From assembly GCA_008015835.1 (NCBI GenBank), contig SSGH01000037.1, forward strand, positions 1-64,000: a stretch of DNA of 64,000 bases, read 5' to 3'. Positions within the stretch are counted from its first letter, which is position 1; the number at the start of each line of letters is the position of its first letter. Made by a program: the position numbers and the translations under genes. Origin of the DNA: Lysobacter sp. GTDB lineage: Bacteria > Pseudomonadota > Gammaproteobacteria > Xanthomonadales > Xanthomonadaceae. Shown in pieces: positions 8,789 through 16,740 of this stretch. The notes under the pieces are model-generated. The model was not told the origin of the DNA, did not search any database, and was given only the letters and a program-made list of their open reading frames with translations.

Positions 8789-9229
8789 ATGTCCACGATG
8801 CTCGCTTCGATGCTCATCTTCGGCGCGCTCGGCGCCCTCGCCGGCCTCGGCATGATCAACGTCATGGCGCTGGTCGCACGTTCGAAGAACCGCCCGAACG
8901 ATACCGTCGCGTTCGCGAGCGACCGCCCGGTCGGCGAGATCGTGGCGAATTGGGCGCAGCAAGAAGGGTTTCGATTGGTGCGAACCGATGCGACCACCCG
9001 CGTCTACAAGCGCGGACGCAACCTGCTGACCGCGCCCGCGTTCGTCGAACACACCGCCGACGGCGAGCGGCACACCTTGAAAGCCTACGTACAAATCGAC
9101 GGACTGCTGCTGAAAGGCGACATCGCGCTCAGCGGCGGCGGCATTCTGGTCAAACTCCCGCGCGCGATGGCGCATAGCGCGGTGAATCGATTGTTGGCGA
9201 CGTTGGGGCAGGCGGCATTGCCGAAATAA
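8789..9229 (+). CDS. Small single-span membrane protein, unknown
   Basis: 146 residues starting MSTMLASM, preceded by AGGAA at ribosome-binding distance. An N-terminal hydrophobic segment (about residues 4-27, Ala/Gly/Leu/Met-rich) is a membrane anchor. The remaining ~115 residues are soluble and mixed alpha/beta in character, with no motif I recognise. The soluble part contains WAQQEGFRLV and YKRGRNLLTAP, suggesting a compact globular domain. It stands alone between the E2 gene and a convergent rhodanese gene. No function is assigned. Confidence 0.65.
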   Translation: MSTMLASMLIFGALGALAGLGMINVMALVARSKNRPNDTVAFASDRPVGEIVANWAQQEGFRLVRTDATTRVYKRGRNLLTAPAFVEHTADGERHTLKAYVQIDGLLLKGDIALSGGGILVKLPRAMAHSAVNRLLATLGQAALPK

Positions 9230-9270
9230 ATTGACATCGAAATCAAAAGCAACGATTCCGAAGACATGGC

Positions 9271-9591
9271 TCAATACCGCGGAATCGCCGCATCCACCGT
9301 CATCGCCCATAAGTCGATCCCGCCCACCACGTTATAAACATCGGTGAACCCCTGCTGCGCGAAATAACTCGCGGCCTGCGCGCTGCGTCCGCCGTGGTGG
9401 CAGAGGAATGCGAGCGGGGTGTCCTTTGGCAGCGCCATCAATTTCTCCAGCCCGCCGCCTTCCAGCGCGGCGTAATCCACGGCGACGGCGGCGATGGCGC
9501 GCTCTTCCGGCGGACGCACGTCGACGAGCGTCAAACGACCGTGGCGGACTTGCGCGTCGGCGTCGACGGCGGAGAGGTTGCGATAAGCCAT
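9271..9591 (-). CDS. Single-domain rhodanese-like protein
   Basis: 106 residues forming one rhodanese domain: LVDVRPPEER near the N-terminus, the active-site loop CHHGGRS with the catalytic Cys, and the C-terminal NVVGGIDLWA segment. Such proteins transfer sulfane sulfur to thiol acceptors in the cytosol. The start MAYRNLSAVD is chosen; an in-frame ATG 18 nt upstream (MPQEF) is an alternative. It is transcribed divergently from the deacetylase at 9660, so the 68-nt gap should hold both promoters. Confidence 0.85.
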   Translation of the reverse strand: MAYRNLSAVDADAQVRHGRLTLVDVRPPEERAIAAVAVDYAALEGGGLEKLMALPKDTPLAFLCHHGGRSAQAASYFAQQGFTDVYNVVGGIDLWAMTVDAAIPRY

Positions 9592-9659
9592 GCGGAACTC
9601 CTGGGGCATGCGGTGCGCATCGATGCGGCGCGCGGGTAACGGCATGGCATGATGCCGCG

Positions 9660-10463
9660 ATGACCGCCTCGTCCGCCAGTCGCATCGACGCTCCGCACCG
9701 CACGCCGCGTCGCCCGCAGGCGTGGTCGCTGGCGTTGCTCGCGTCGCAAGCGGCGGTGGCGGCGCTGTGGTGGCGTTACGGCGCGACCGTAGGCTTGCCG
9801 GCGATGCTCGCGACGCACGCGCCGTTCTGGTGGGGCACGCTCTGGCCGCACTCGCGCGTGTTCGGGCCGGTGTTGAACCGCTTGACGACAGACGAACGCC
9901 TGGTGTGGCTGACGATCGACGATGGCCCATCCGACGACACGTCGGCGATTCTGGATGCGCTCGACGCGCACGGCGCGAAGGCCACATTCTTCTTGGTCGG
10001 CGCGCGCGCGACGGCGCGACCGGACCTCGTGCGCGAGATCGCGCGACGCGGGCATGGCGTCGGGAACCATAGTTCCACCCATCCGGCGAAATGGTTCTGG
10101 GCGCTCGGCCCGGTGCGGATGCGCCGCGAAATCGCGGATACGCAGCGGATTTTGTCCGAGATTCTCGGCGCGCCCCCGCATTGGTTTCGCGCGGTGGTCG
10201 GCATGAGCAATCCGTTCGTCAACGCCGTGTTGAAATCGCACGGGTTGGCGCGGGTCGCGTGGAGCGCGCGCGGATTCGACGGTGTTGCGGGCGATCCCGC
10301 GCGCGCAGTCGCGCGGATCGAACGCGATCTGTCGCCCGGCGCGATCGTGTTGTTGCACGAAGGCGCGACGCATGGCGGGAATGTCGAGACGATCCGTCTG
10401 TTGCTGCAGCGATTGGACGGGTTGGGGTATCGCGCGGTGGTGCCGTCACCGAAAAAGGATTGA
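9660..10463 (+). CDS. Polysaccharide deacetylase (NodB/CE4 fold), membrane-anchored
   Basis: 267 residues with an N-terminal hydrophobic stretch (about 20-40). The NodB homology domain starts with WLTIDDGPSDDT (catalytic/metal Asp pair) and has the metal-binding histidines in GNHSSTHP, consistent with a zinc-dependent CE4 deacetylase; LLHEGATHGG carries the late catalytic His motif. The expected substrate is a cell-envelope or extracellular polysaccharide such as peptidoglycan or chitin-like glycans, but the sequence does not tell which. Start MTASSASRID is used because longer in-frame extensions are Arg-rich and overlap the divergent rhodanese gene. Confidence 0.85.
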   Translation: MTASSASRIDAPHRTPRRPQAWSLALLASQAAVAALWWRYGATVGLPAMLATHAPFWWGTLWPHSRVFGPVLNRLTTDERLVWLTIDDGPSDDTSAILDALDAHGAKATFFLVGARATARPDLVREIARRGHGVGNHSSTHPAKWFWALGPVRMRREIADTQRILSEILGAPPHWFRAVVGMSNPFVNAVLKSHGLARVAWSARGFDGVAGDPARAVARIERDLSPGAIVLLHEGATHGGNVETIRLLLQRLDGLGYRAVVPSPKKD

Positions 10464-10478
10464 TATCGCGAACCCTTT

Positions 10479-10729
10479 TGTGGGAGCGGCGTCAGCCGCG
10501 ACGCAGTTTCGCGAATCCGCTGTCGCGGCTGACGCCGCTCCCACAAAGGCACTCGCGGCTTGCGCCGCCCCTACAAAGACATTGCGTGTTCTGCGACATT
10601 GCGCAAGATTATCTCGCGCCTTCCGCCGCTCCCACAAAGGCACTCGCGGCTTGCGCCGCTCCTACAAAGGCATGTCGCGGCTGCGCGGGTTCCCGCGAGG
10701 TTTTGTCGCGGCTTGCGCCGCTCCTACGG
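10479..10729. repeat. REP/REPIN cluster
   Basis: A near-perfect inverted pair (10479-10503 and 10521-10545, TGTGGGAGCGGCGTCAGCC and its complement) is followed by four further single REP units of the form GCGGCTTGCGCCGCTCCTACA up to 10729. It fills the gap between convergent genes. It is the same family as the elements flanking the RAYT gene and inside the E2 gene. Confidence 0.88.
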
Positions 10730-10740
10730 GCAGCACGCAC

Positions 10741-11430
10741 TCAACGCCGCGCGACGATCAGCCAGTTGTTGAACGGGGTGTCGCCGTACAGCGGGCGGGT
10801 TTCGACGCGCAGGCCGGCGCCTTCGAGCGTCGCGCGCAAACCGTCGAGCGTGGGATAGCTGCGCGGTCGGAATTGCATCCAGCCGATCCAATTGGCGAGG
10901 CGATCGGTAATACGCGAGGTGTTCGCGCGTCGGCTGTCGTCGGCGATCGCGCTGCGAACGACGAGCACAGCGTCGTCGCTCAGCATCGCGGCCGCATTGC
11001 GCAGCGCGACACCTTGCGCATCGGCGTCCAAGTACTGCAACACGTCCAGAATCGCGATACTGCCGCGGTGCTCGGGCGTCTCGCGCGCTAAATCCATGCG
11101 TTCGAAACACGCATCCGGCAAGCCGCAGCTCTCGGCGGCGCGTCCGGCGCGGGCGATTTTCGCGGCGTCGTTGTCCACGCCGCGATACGTCTGCGTTTGT
11201 CCGTCGCTGCGCAAGGCATGCGCGAGCAAGCCCAAGCCGCAGCCCAAATCCAACACCGGCGCGCGGGTGTCGCGCAGCGCGGCCAGCGCGCCGGGATATA
11301 GCGGATCGGTGCGCAGTTTCGCGCGAACGTAGTAGTAGTCGTAACGATTGCCGAGCGGAAACTTCGGCAGAAAGGCGCTGGCGATGCGCTGCGCGAGCGC
11401 GGGGTCGAGCGGGCGTCCCGCCTCGCTCAC
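10741..11430 (-). CDS. Class I SAM-dependent methyltransferase
   Basis: 229 residues with a GTG start overlapping the SGNH hydrolase stop (GTGA). Motif I is VLDLGCGLGLLAHAL. The acidic motif II YRGVDNDAAK and a motif IV-like ILDVLQYLD follow, giving a Rossmann-fold methyltransferase. The C-terminal part (RPRSYPTLDGL to NNWLIVARR) resembles methyltransferases acting on small molecules or lipids, but the substrate is unknown. Three consecutive genes on this strand overlap by 4 nt (aminotransferase, SGNH hydrolase, methyltransferase), so they are almost certainly one operon. Confidence 0.8.
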   Translation of the reverse strand: MSEAGRPLDPALAQRIASAFLPKFPLGNRYDYYYVRAKLRTDPLYPGALAALRDTRAPVLDLGCGLGLLAHALRSDGQTQTYRGVDNDAAKIARAGRAAESCGLPDACFERMDLARETPEHRGSIAILDVLQYLDADAQGVALRNAAAMLSDDAVLVVRSAIADDSRRANTSRITDRLANWIGWMQFRPRSYPTLDGLRATLEGAGLRVETRPLYGDTPFNNWLIVARR

Positions 11431-12227
11431 CGCGTCTCGTTCCGCAGCAGACGCAACGCCGTCGGCAGCGCGGCGTCGGCCCACAGCGCGTACATCGCGT
11501 CGGAGGGATGCAGGCCATCGTCGGCGAGCATCGCCGCTTCGCCGCCGTGCGCGCGGGCGATCGGGGCGATATCTGCGAAGGCGGCGCCGCGTCGTGCGCA
11601 AATCGCCTGCGCCGCGGCGTTGAAGGCGTCGAGTTCCTGCGCGATGCGTACGGTGTCGCGCCCGGTTTGCGCGGCGAACGGCGTGACGCCCCAGTCGGGA
11701 ATCGACAGCACCATCGTACGATCGGCGCGACCATCGGCGAAACCGATCGCGCGTTCGAGCAACGCCTCGAACTGTTCGGCGTACTCCTCCACCGAGCGTC
11801 CGCGATATTGATTGTTCACGCCGATCAGCAGGGTCACGAAGCCGAAGGTCGGGGGCGCGTCGCGCGCAGCATCTTCGCTTTCGACGCTTTCTTTTCGATC
11901 GCCGAATTCCGCATCGATCGCGGCGGACAATTCGTCCGTCGTCCAGCCGGTGCGGGCGACGATGCGCGGGTCGTCGATCGCGATGCCGCGTTCGCGCAGG
12001 GCGGCCGCGAGCCGCATGGGCCAACGCCCTTCGGGCGCGACGCCTTCGCCGATGGTGTAGCTGTCGCCTAGCGCGAGATACGCGATGCGCGGCGTGGCGG
12101 AGACGTCGTTTGAGCCGATCGCGCGACCCGCCGCCGCGGCGTCCATCGGAGCGGAACCGATCGCCGCGATGCTCATCGAAACGGCCGCGGCGGTCAGTCC
12201 GGAGACGACGGCCGAGGTCACGCTCAC
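11427..12227 (-). CDS. Secreted SGNH/GDSL-family hydrolase
   Basis: 266 residues. The GTG start at 12227 overlaps the aminotransferase stop as GTGA; a second in-frame GTG lies two codons on. The N-terminus looks like a signal sequence (hydrophobic stretch of Val/Ala/Leu, then small residues). The blocks are LALGDSYTIGEG (block I, catalytic Ser), LLIGVNNQYRG (block III, Asn) and ADDGLHPSD (block V, catalytic Asp and His). This places it among GDSL esterases/lipases, probably periplasmic. Substrate unknown. It is the middle gene of a three-gene overlapping operon. Confidence 0.85.
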   Translation of the reverse strand: MSVTSAVVSGLTAAAVSMSIAAIGSAPMDAAAAGRAIGSNDVSATPRIAYLALGDSYTIGEGVAPEGRWPMRLAAALRERGIAIDDPRIVARTGWTTDELSAAIDAEFGDRKESVESEDAARDAPPTFGFVTLLIGVNNQYRGRSVEEYAEQFEALLERAIGFADGRADRTMVLSIPDWGVTPFAAQTGRDTVRIAQELDAFNAAAQAICARRGAAFADIAPIARAHGGEAAMLADDGLHPSDAMYALWADAALPTALRLLRNETR

Positions 12228-13471
12228 GCCACCGCGGCGCGTTGCGCGGCGGCGACGGCGCGGCGCGACAGCACGCGATCGATGCGCGCGAACACTTCGC
12301 GCAAGGTCGCCGCTTCGGGCAGCAGCGTGACGCGGAAATGGTTGCGTTCGGGCACGTTGAAGCTGGAGCCGGGCACGATCAACACATCTTCGGTTTCCAG
12401 CATTTCCAAGGCGAAGGCGTGATCGTCGAAGCCATTCGCGGCCTCGCCGACCACGGCCGGGAAGCCGTAGAGGGCACCGGCCGGCGCGACCAATTCCAGA
12501 TGTTCGCTGGCGGCGCAGCATTCGATCAGCGCGCGGCGGGTTTCGTACAAACGTCCGCTCGGCGAAGTGAGCGCGCCGATGGTGTCGGGGCCGTGCAGCG
12601 CGGCTTCGATCGCGAATTGTCCCGGCACGTTCGCGCACAGACGCAGCGCGCCGAGCAAATCCATCGCATGATGGAAATCGCCGCTCATCAGCGGATCGCC
12701 GCTGAGCACCGCCCAACCCACGCGCCAACCGCAGGCGCGATGCACTTTCGACAAACCGCCGAACGACAGGCACGGCGCGTCGCCGGCCAAGGGCGCCAGC
12801 GGCTGGAAGACGTGGTCGTCATAGAGAATGTGGTCGTAGATTTCGTCCGCCATCAGCAGCAAGCGGTGCTTCTGCGCGATCGCGACGATGCGCTCCAACA
12901 ACGCGCGCGGATAGTTCGCGCCGGTCGGGTTGTTCGGGTTGATCAGCACGATCGCGCGGGTGCGCGAGGACACCAGCGACGCGATTTCGTCCGGATCGGG
13001 CAGAAACCCGTTTTCCGGCGTGCAGCGGTAGTAGACCGGGCGGCCGTCGTTGAGGATGGTCGCCGCCGACCACAGCGGATAGTCGGGCGACGGCAGCAGC
13101 ACTTCGTCGCCGGGGTTGAGCAACGCGCGCAGGCTGAGGTCGATCAATTCGCTGACGCCGTTGCCGACGAACACGCGCTCGGGCGACGCGTTCGGCGTGC
13201 CGCGCTGTTTGTGGAACGCGGCGATGGCTTCGCGCGCAGCGGGCAAGCCCTGCTGATGGGTGTAGGGGTCGGTCTCGGCGATACGGTCGGCGATGGCGCG
13301 CTGCAGATGGTCCGGCGCGCGGAACCCGAACGCACCTGGGTTGCCGATGTTGAGTTTGATCAGGTGTCGGCCCTGGCCTTCCAGCTCGCGCGCGCGCCGG
13401 GCGAGTTCACCCCGAATTTCGTATCGGACTTCGGACAGGCGTTCGCGGGTTTTAAGGCTGGTATGCGGCAT
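12224..13471 (-). CDS. alaA: PLP-dependent aminotransferase, AlaA-like
   Basis: 415 residues of a fold-type I class I/II aminotransferase. Lys242 in FGGLSKVHRACGWRVGW is the PLP Schiff-base lysine. Other hallmarks are NIGNPGAFGF, PSPDYPLW, INPNNPTG and DEIYDHILYD. The overall pattern fits the AlaA/YfdZ glutamate-pyruvate aminotransferase branch. The start MPHTSLKTRERL is chosen because it gives normal family length and leaves room for the divergent rsgA promoter; upstream in-frame extension is Arg-rich and non-homologous in character. It heads the three-gene overlapping operon. Confidence 0.82.
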   Translation of the reverse strand: MPHTSLKTRERLSEVRYEIRGELARRARELEGQGRHLIKLNIGNPGAFGFRAPDHLQRAIADRIAETDPYTHQQGLPAAREAIAAFHKQRGTPNASPERVFVGNGVSELIDLSLRALLNPGDEVLLPSPDYPLWSAATILNDGRPVYYRCTPENGFLPDPDEIASLVSSRTRAIVLINPNNPTGANYPRALLERIVAIAQKHRLLLMADEIYDHILYDDHVFQPLAPLAGDAPCLSFGGLSKVHRACGWRVGWAVLSGDPLMSGDFHHAMDLLGALRLCANVPGQFAIEAALHGPDTIGALTSPSGRLYETRRALIECCAASEHLELVAPAGALYGFPAVVGEAANGFDDHAFALEMLETEDVLIVPGSSFNVPERNHFRVTLLPEAATLREVFARIDRVLSRRAVAAAQRAAVA

Positions 13472-13605
13472 CGGACACAGGGCGGAGCGCGACGAAAACG
13501 GCCGCCAGACTAGCAGTTTCGCCCCCCCGGCACATCTCGCGCGGCCGTCGCGCCCGGCCGATCGCCCCCCAACGGTCCGGTCGCACCGCCGAGCGAGCCG
13601 CGGGC

Positions 13606-13611
13606 TAGAAT
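13606..13611 (+). promoter_or_regulatory. -10 box TAGAAT upstream of rsgA
   Basis: GGGCTAGAATCC lies 30 nt before the proposed rsgA start. The same GCTAGAATC core precedes maeB and aceE at comparable places. No clear -35 element is visible. Confidence 0.45.
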
Positions 13612-13640
13612 CCGCGCATGCCCGCTCGCCCGCTTCCGGC

Positions 13641-14837
13641 TTGACCGCCGCCTCCGCCGCCCCGTCTTCGGCGAACCCCGCCCTGCGCGCGATCGGTTGG
13701 CCGCTGGCCGACGTGGCCGACGACGGCGCGTCCCCGGCCGCATCCGACGTGGGGCTCGACGCCTGGACCATCGTCCTGGCCGCCCACCCCGCCGCGCGTC
13801 CAGCGCGCGTGGTGGAGCAGCACCGCTCCGGGTATGTTGTCGCGGAAGCCGTCGACCGCGTGCGAACGGCCGATGCGCCGCCGGAATGGCTGCGCCGCAA
13901 GTTCGCGCCGCAGGATCGCGCCGCCGTTGGCGATTGGGTGTTGATCGAGGGCGATGCCGAGGCCCCGGCGAAACCCGCGGCCCGGCCGCCGGCGCGCATC
14001 GTCGCGCTGCTGCCGCGGCGCAGCGCGATCAAACGCGCCGCTGCGGGCGAGCATTACCACCAACAGATCATCGCCGCGAACGTCGACACGGTGTTCGTGG
14101 TCTGCGGCCTGGACGCCGATTTCAACCCGCGCCGGATCGAACGCTACCTGCTGCTGATCCGCGGCGCGGCCGGCGACGACGCGCCGGAGGCCGTCGTCGT
14201 GCTGACCAAGGCCGACAAGGACGGCAGCGACGCGGCCACGGCGATCGCGTCGCTATCCGGTCTCGCCGCCCAAGGCATCGCGGTGTGCGCCGTGAACGCG
14301 AAAGATCCCGCCGAGGTCGCGGCGCTCGGCCGCTGGCTGCAGCCCGGTCGAACCGCCGTGCTGGTCGGTTCGTCCGGCGCCGGCAAATCCACGCTCACGA
14401 ATAGTTTGTTGGGCGAAGAACGCATGAAGACCGGCGAGGTCCGCGAAAGCGATGCGCGCGGCCGCCACACCACCACTTATCGCAATCTGCTGCCGTTGCC
14501 GTCCGGCGCGTGCCTGATCGACACCCCCGGGATGCGCGAACTCAAACCCACCGGCGAAGAGGATTTGGCCGACGGCGGTTTCGGCGATATCGAAGCGTTG
14601 GCGGCGCAGTGCAAATTCCGCGACTGCCGCCACGCCAAGGAACCCGGCTGCGCAGTGCGCGCGGCGTTGGACGCGAAGACCATCGACCCGGGCCGCGTCG
14701 CGAACTATTTCAAACTTCGCGACGAAGTGGCCGGCGCCGCGAACCAACTCGCCACCCGCCTCGCGCAGAAAGCGGACGCGCGGGTGCAGAACAAAGCGCT
14801 GAACAAACGGCTGGGCGAGAAATATGGCAAGCGTTGA
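13641..14837 (+). CDS. rsgA: Ribosome small-subunit-dependent GTPase A
   Basis: 398 residues of a circularly permuted GTPase. The order is OB-like N-terminal domain, G4-like LTKADKD, then G1 GSSGAGKST (~243), G3 DTPGMRE and a C-terminal zinc-binding segment CKFRDCRHAKEPGC. RsgA matures the 30S subunit. The start is uncertain: TTG at 13641 is the best in-frame candidate near the -10 box, because the ATG at 13618 is in another frame and hits a stop after eight codons. A later GTG (~13750) would shorten the protein to typical length. Confidence 0.88.
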   Translation: MTAASAAPSSANPALRAIGWPLADVADDGASPAASDVGLDAWTIVLAAHPAARPARVVEQHRSGYVVAEAVDRVRTADAPPEWLRRKFAPQDRAAVGDWVLIEGDAEAPAKPAARPPARIVALLPRRSAIKRAAAGEHYHQQIIAANVDTVFVVCGLDADFNPRRIERYLLLIRGAAGDDAPEAVVVLTKADKDGSDAATAIASLSGLAAQGIAVCAVNAKDPAEVAALGRWLQPGRTAVLVGSSGAGKSTLTNSLLGEERMKTGEVRESDARGRHTTTYRNLLPLPSGACLIDTPGMRELKPTGEEDLADGGFGDIEALAAQCKFRDCRHAKEPGCAVRAALDAKTIDPGRVANYFKLRDEVAGAANQLATRLAQKADARVQNKALNKRLGEKYGKR

Positions 14838-14840
14838 GCG

Positions 14841-15162
14841 CCCCTCACCCGCCCTTCGGGCACCCTCTCCCCGCCATGCGGGGAGAGGGAACGCGTTCTC
14901 GCAACGTCTTCGCCCCGTTTCGGCGAGGAGTTCGAACACCGCGCCTTCCCCATGCTCGCGGCGATGTTCTTTCCCTCTCCCTGCTTTGCGGGGAGAGGGA
15001 GAGCGTTCCTGCAGGAACTTCGCATCCTTTCCGGCGAGCGGATCGAGTTCAGCATCCTCTCCGGCGGAAGGACCGAGCATCGCGCCTTTCCCATGCTCGC
15101 ATCGATTTCTTTCCTCTCTCCCCGCAATGCGGGGAGAGGGTGCCCGAAGGGCGGGTGAGGGG
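14841..15162. repeat. Long composite palindromic intergenic element
   Basis: The 336-nt gap between rsgA and the QEGLA gene is filled by a symmetric structure. Outer units CCCCTCACCCGCCCTTCGGG and their complement lie at both ends, each joined to a CCCTCTCCCCGC/GCGGGGAGAGGG hairpin, and a third such hairpin sits near 14971-15000. No gene or clear promoter is seen inside. Confidence 0.8.
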
Positions 15163-15173
15163 CGGCCGTCGCG

Positions 15174-16439
15174 ATGACGCTTTCCGCCGAGATCGCCCAT
15201 CACGCTGCGCTGGATACGCGGATGGTCGCCGCGGTGCGCGGGATTCGCTTGCTCGAAACGCTGAGCTGGCCCGCGAGCGCGCAGGAGACCTTTCTCGCTG
15301 CTTGGAAAATCGGGCGCATCCATCTGCCGAAGATCGAGTATCCGCGCGACGACTATACCGAGGTACGCGCAGAGCTGGAGCGGATCGTTGCCGCCGCCGA
15401 TCCCGACCATCCGCTCGGCCATTACCTCATCGCCACCGCCGAAAGCTGGCGCATCGCCACGCGCTTGCTCGACGCCGCGGGCAGCCATCGGCTGACCGCG
15501 TATTCCACGCGGCTATATGGCCGCCCGGTGGAACTGCTGCCCGGCGACGGGCCGACGAATCTGGAAGCCGCCGAGCATTTCGTGCGTCTCGCCGACGACA
15601 TGGATCAGGAACTGCGCGCGATCGAACCGGATGCGGTGATCTCCGCGCAGACCGTTCGCGACGAATTGCAGCGCGACATCGACGCGTTCTTCACCCATCA
15701 CACGGTCAAAGTCGAACTCGACCCCGCGTTGATCGCGAAAGCCGCCGCCAGCCCCACGCGCATCCGCATCCGCACCAACACAGGCTTCAGCGAATACGAC
15801 CGCCATCAACTGTTGGTGCATGAAGCCTTCGTGCACACGCTGACCGGGCTCAACGGCCGCGAACAGCCGTATCTGACCTCGATGGCGCGCAGCGCGCCGC
15901 GCGTGACGGCCACGCAGGAAGGCTTGGCGACGTTCGCCGAATTGATTTCGGGATCGATGGATATCGAACGCATGAAACGCATCAGTCTGCGTATCGTCGC
16001 GATCGATATGGCGATCGGCGGCGCGGACTTCGTGCAAGTCTTCCGCTTCTTTCTCGACGCCGGGCAGACGCCCGAAGACAGTTTCGCGTCGACGCAGCGC
16101 GTGTTCCGCGGCGCGCCGCTCGGCGGCGGCGCGGCCTTCACCAAGGACACGGTGTACCTGCGCGGCCTGCTCAGCGTGCACACGTTCTTCCGCTGGTGTT
16201 TGCGTCATCGCAAAATCGCCGTCGCGCGGCAATTGTTCGCCGGCAAACTCGCGCTGGAAGACGTGTTCGCGCTGCAGCCGATGTTCGATGCGGGCGCGAT
16301 CGCGCCGCCGCAATACATTCCGCCGTGGATGCAGCGCGCCAATGGTCTCGCCGGCATGCTGGCGTTCTCGCTATTCGCCAACAAAATTCGGCTCGACCGC
16401 GTCGACGCCGACGATTTGGTGCTCGGCTTGGGCGTTTGA
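15174..16439 (+). CDS. QEGLA-motif (DUF1704/MATCAP-like) protein
   Basis: 421 residues. It carries the name-giving QEGLATFAE motif at about residue 246 and an upstream HEAFVHTLT (~219), which together resemble a zinc site of the H-E-x-x-x-H plus Glu kind. This family is annotated as flavohaemoglobin expression-modulating QEGLA motif protein and is related to tyrosine-carboxypeptidase-type metallopeptidases (DUF1704). It has no signal peptide and is probably cytosolic. The start follows the palindromic element directly. Its true substrate in bacteria is not known to me. Confidence 0.82.
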   Translation: MTLSAEIAHHAALDTRMVAAVRGIRLLETLSWPASAQETFLAAWKIGRIHLPKIEYPRDDYTEVRAELERIVAAADPDHPLGHYLIATAESWRIATRLLDAAGSHRLTAYSTRLYGRPVELLPGDGPTNLEAAEHFVRLADDMDQELRAIEPDAVISAQTVRDELQRDIDAFFTHHTVKVELDPALIAKAAASPTRIRIRTNTGFSEYDRHQLLVHEAFVHTLTGLNGREQPYLTSMARSAPRVTATQEGLATFAELISGSMDIERMKRISLRIVAIDMAIGGADFVQVFRFFLDAGQTPEDSFASTQRVFRGAPLGGGAAFTKDTVYLRGLLSVHTFFRWCLRHRKIAVARQLFAGKLALEDVFALQPMFDAGAIAPPQYIPPWMQRANGLAGMLAFSLFANKIRLDRVDADDLVLGLGV

Positions 16440-16450
16440 GCCATCGCCTC

Positions 16451-16635
16451 TGTAGAGCGGAGCGCAGCTCCGCTGAACAACCATCCGAAGCCGTTGAGAT
16501 GTTCAGCGGAGCTGCGCTCCGCTCTACCACCGGATTTTTCAGCGGAGCTGCGCTCCGCTCTACGGCGGGATTTTCAGCGGAGCTGCGCTCCGCGCCACGG
16601 CGGGATTTTCAGCGGAGCTGCGCTCCGCTCTACGG
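16451..16635. repeat. Five-copy cluster of GTAGAGCGGAGC palindromes
   Basis: Five units of a ~26-nt palindrome (AGCGGAGCTGCGCTCCGCT core) occur: the first in one orientation, then four in the other, spaced ~35 nt with GGATTTTT-like spacers. They occupy the gap before maeB together with its promoter. A solo copy is at 8638-8664. Confidence 0.85.
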
Positions 16636-16689
16636 GGCATCGTTCGCGTCTCCATCCGCCCCCGCACGGCGCGCGGCCTGCGTACCGGC

Positions 16690-16695
16690 TAGAAT
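16690..16695 (+). promoter_or_regulatory. -10 box TAGAAT upstream of maeB
   Basis: CGGCTAGAATCG lies 46 nt before the maeB ATG and matches the boxes before rsgA and aceE. Confidence 0.45.
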
Positions 16696-16740
16696 CGACG
16701 GCCCGACGATCCGCAAGGCCGGCCCTGGGCCGACGACCCG

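Noticed and set aside
10479-10729. CRISPR-like appearance of regularly repeated palindromes
   Set aside because: Repeats are unequal, in both orientations, without constant spacers or cas genes, and match REP elements flanking the RAYT gene.
13618-13644. ATG at 13618 as the rsgA start
   Set aside because: It is in a different frame from the GTPase and reaches a stop codon after eight codons.
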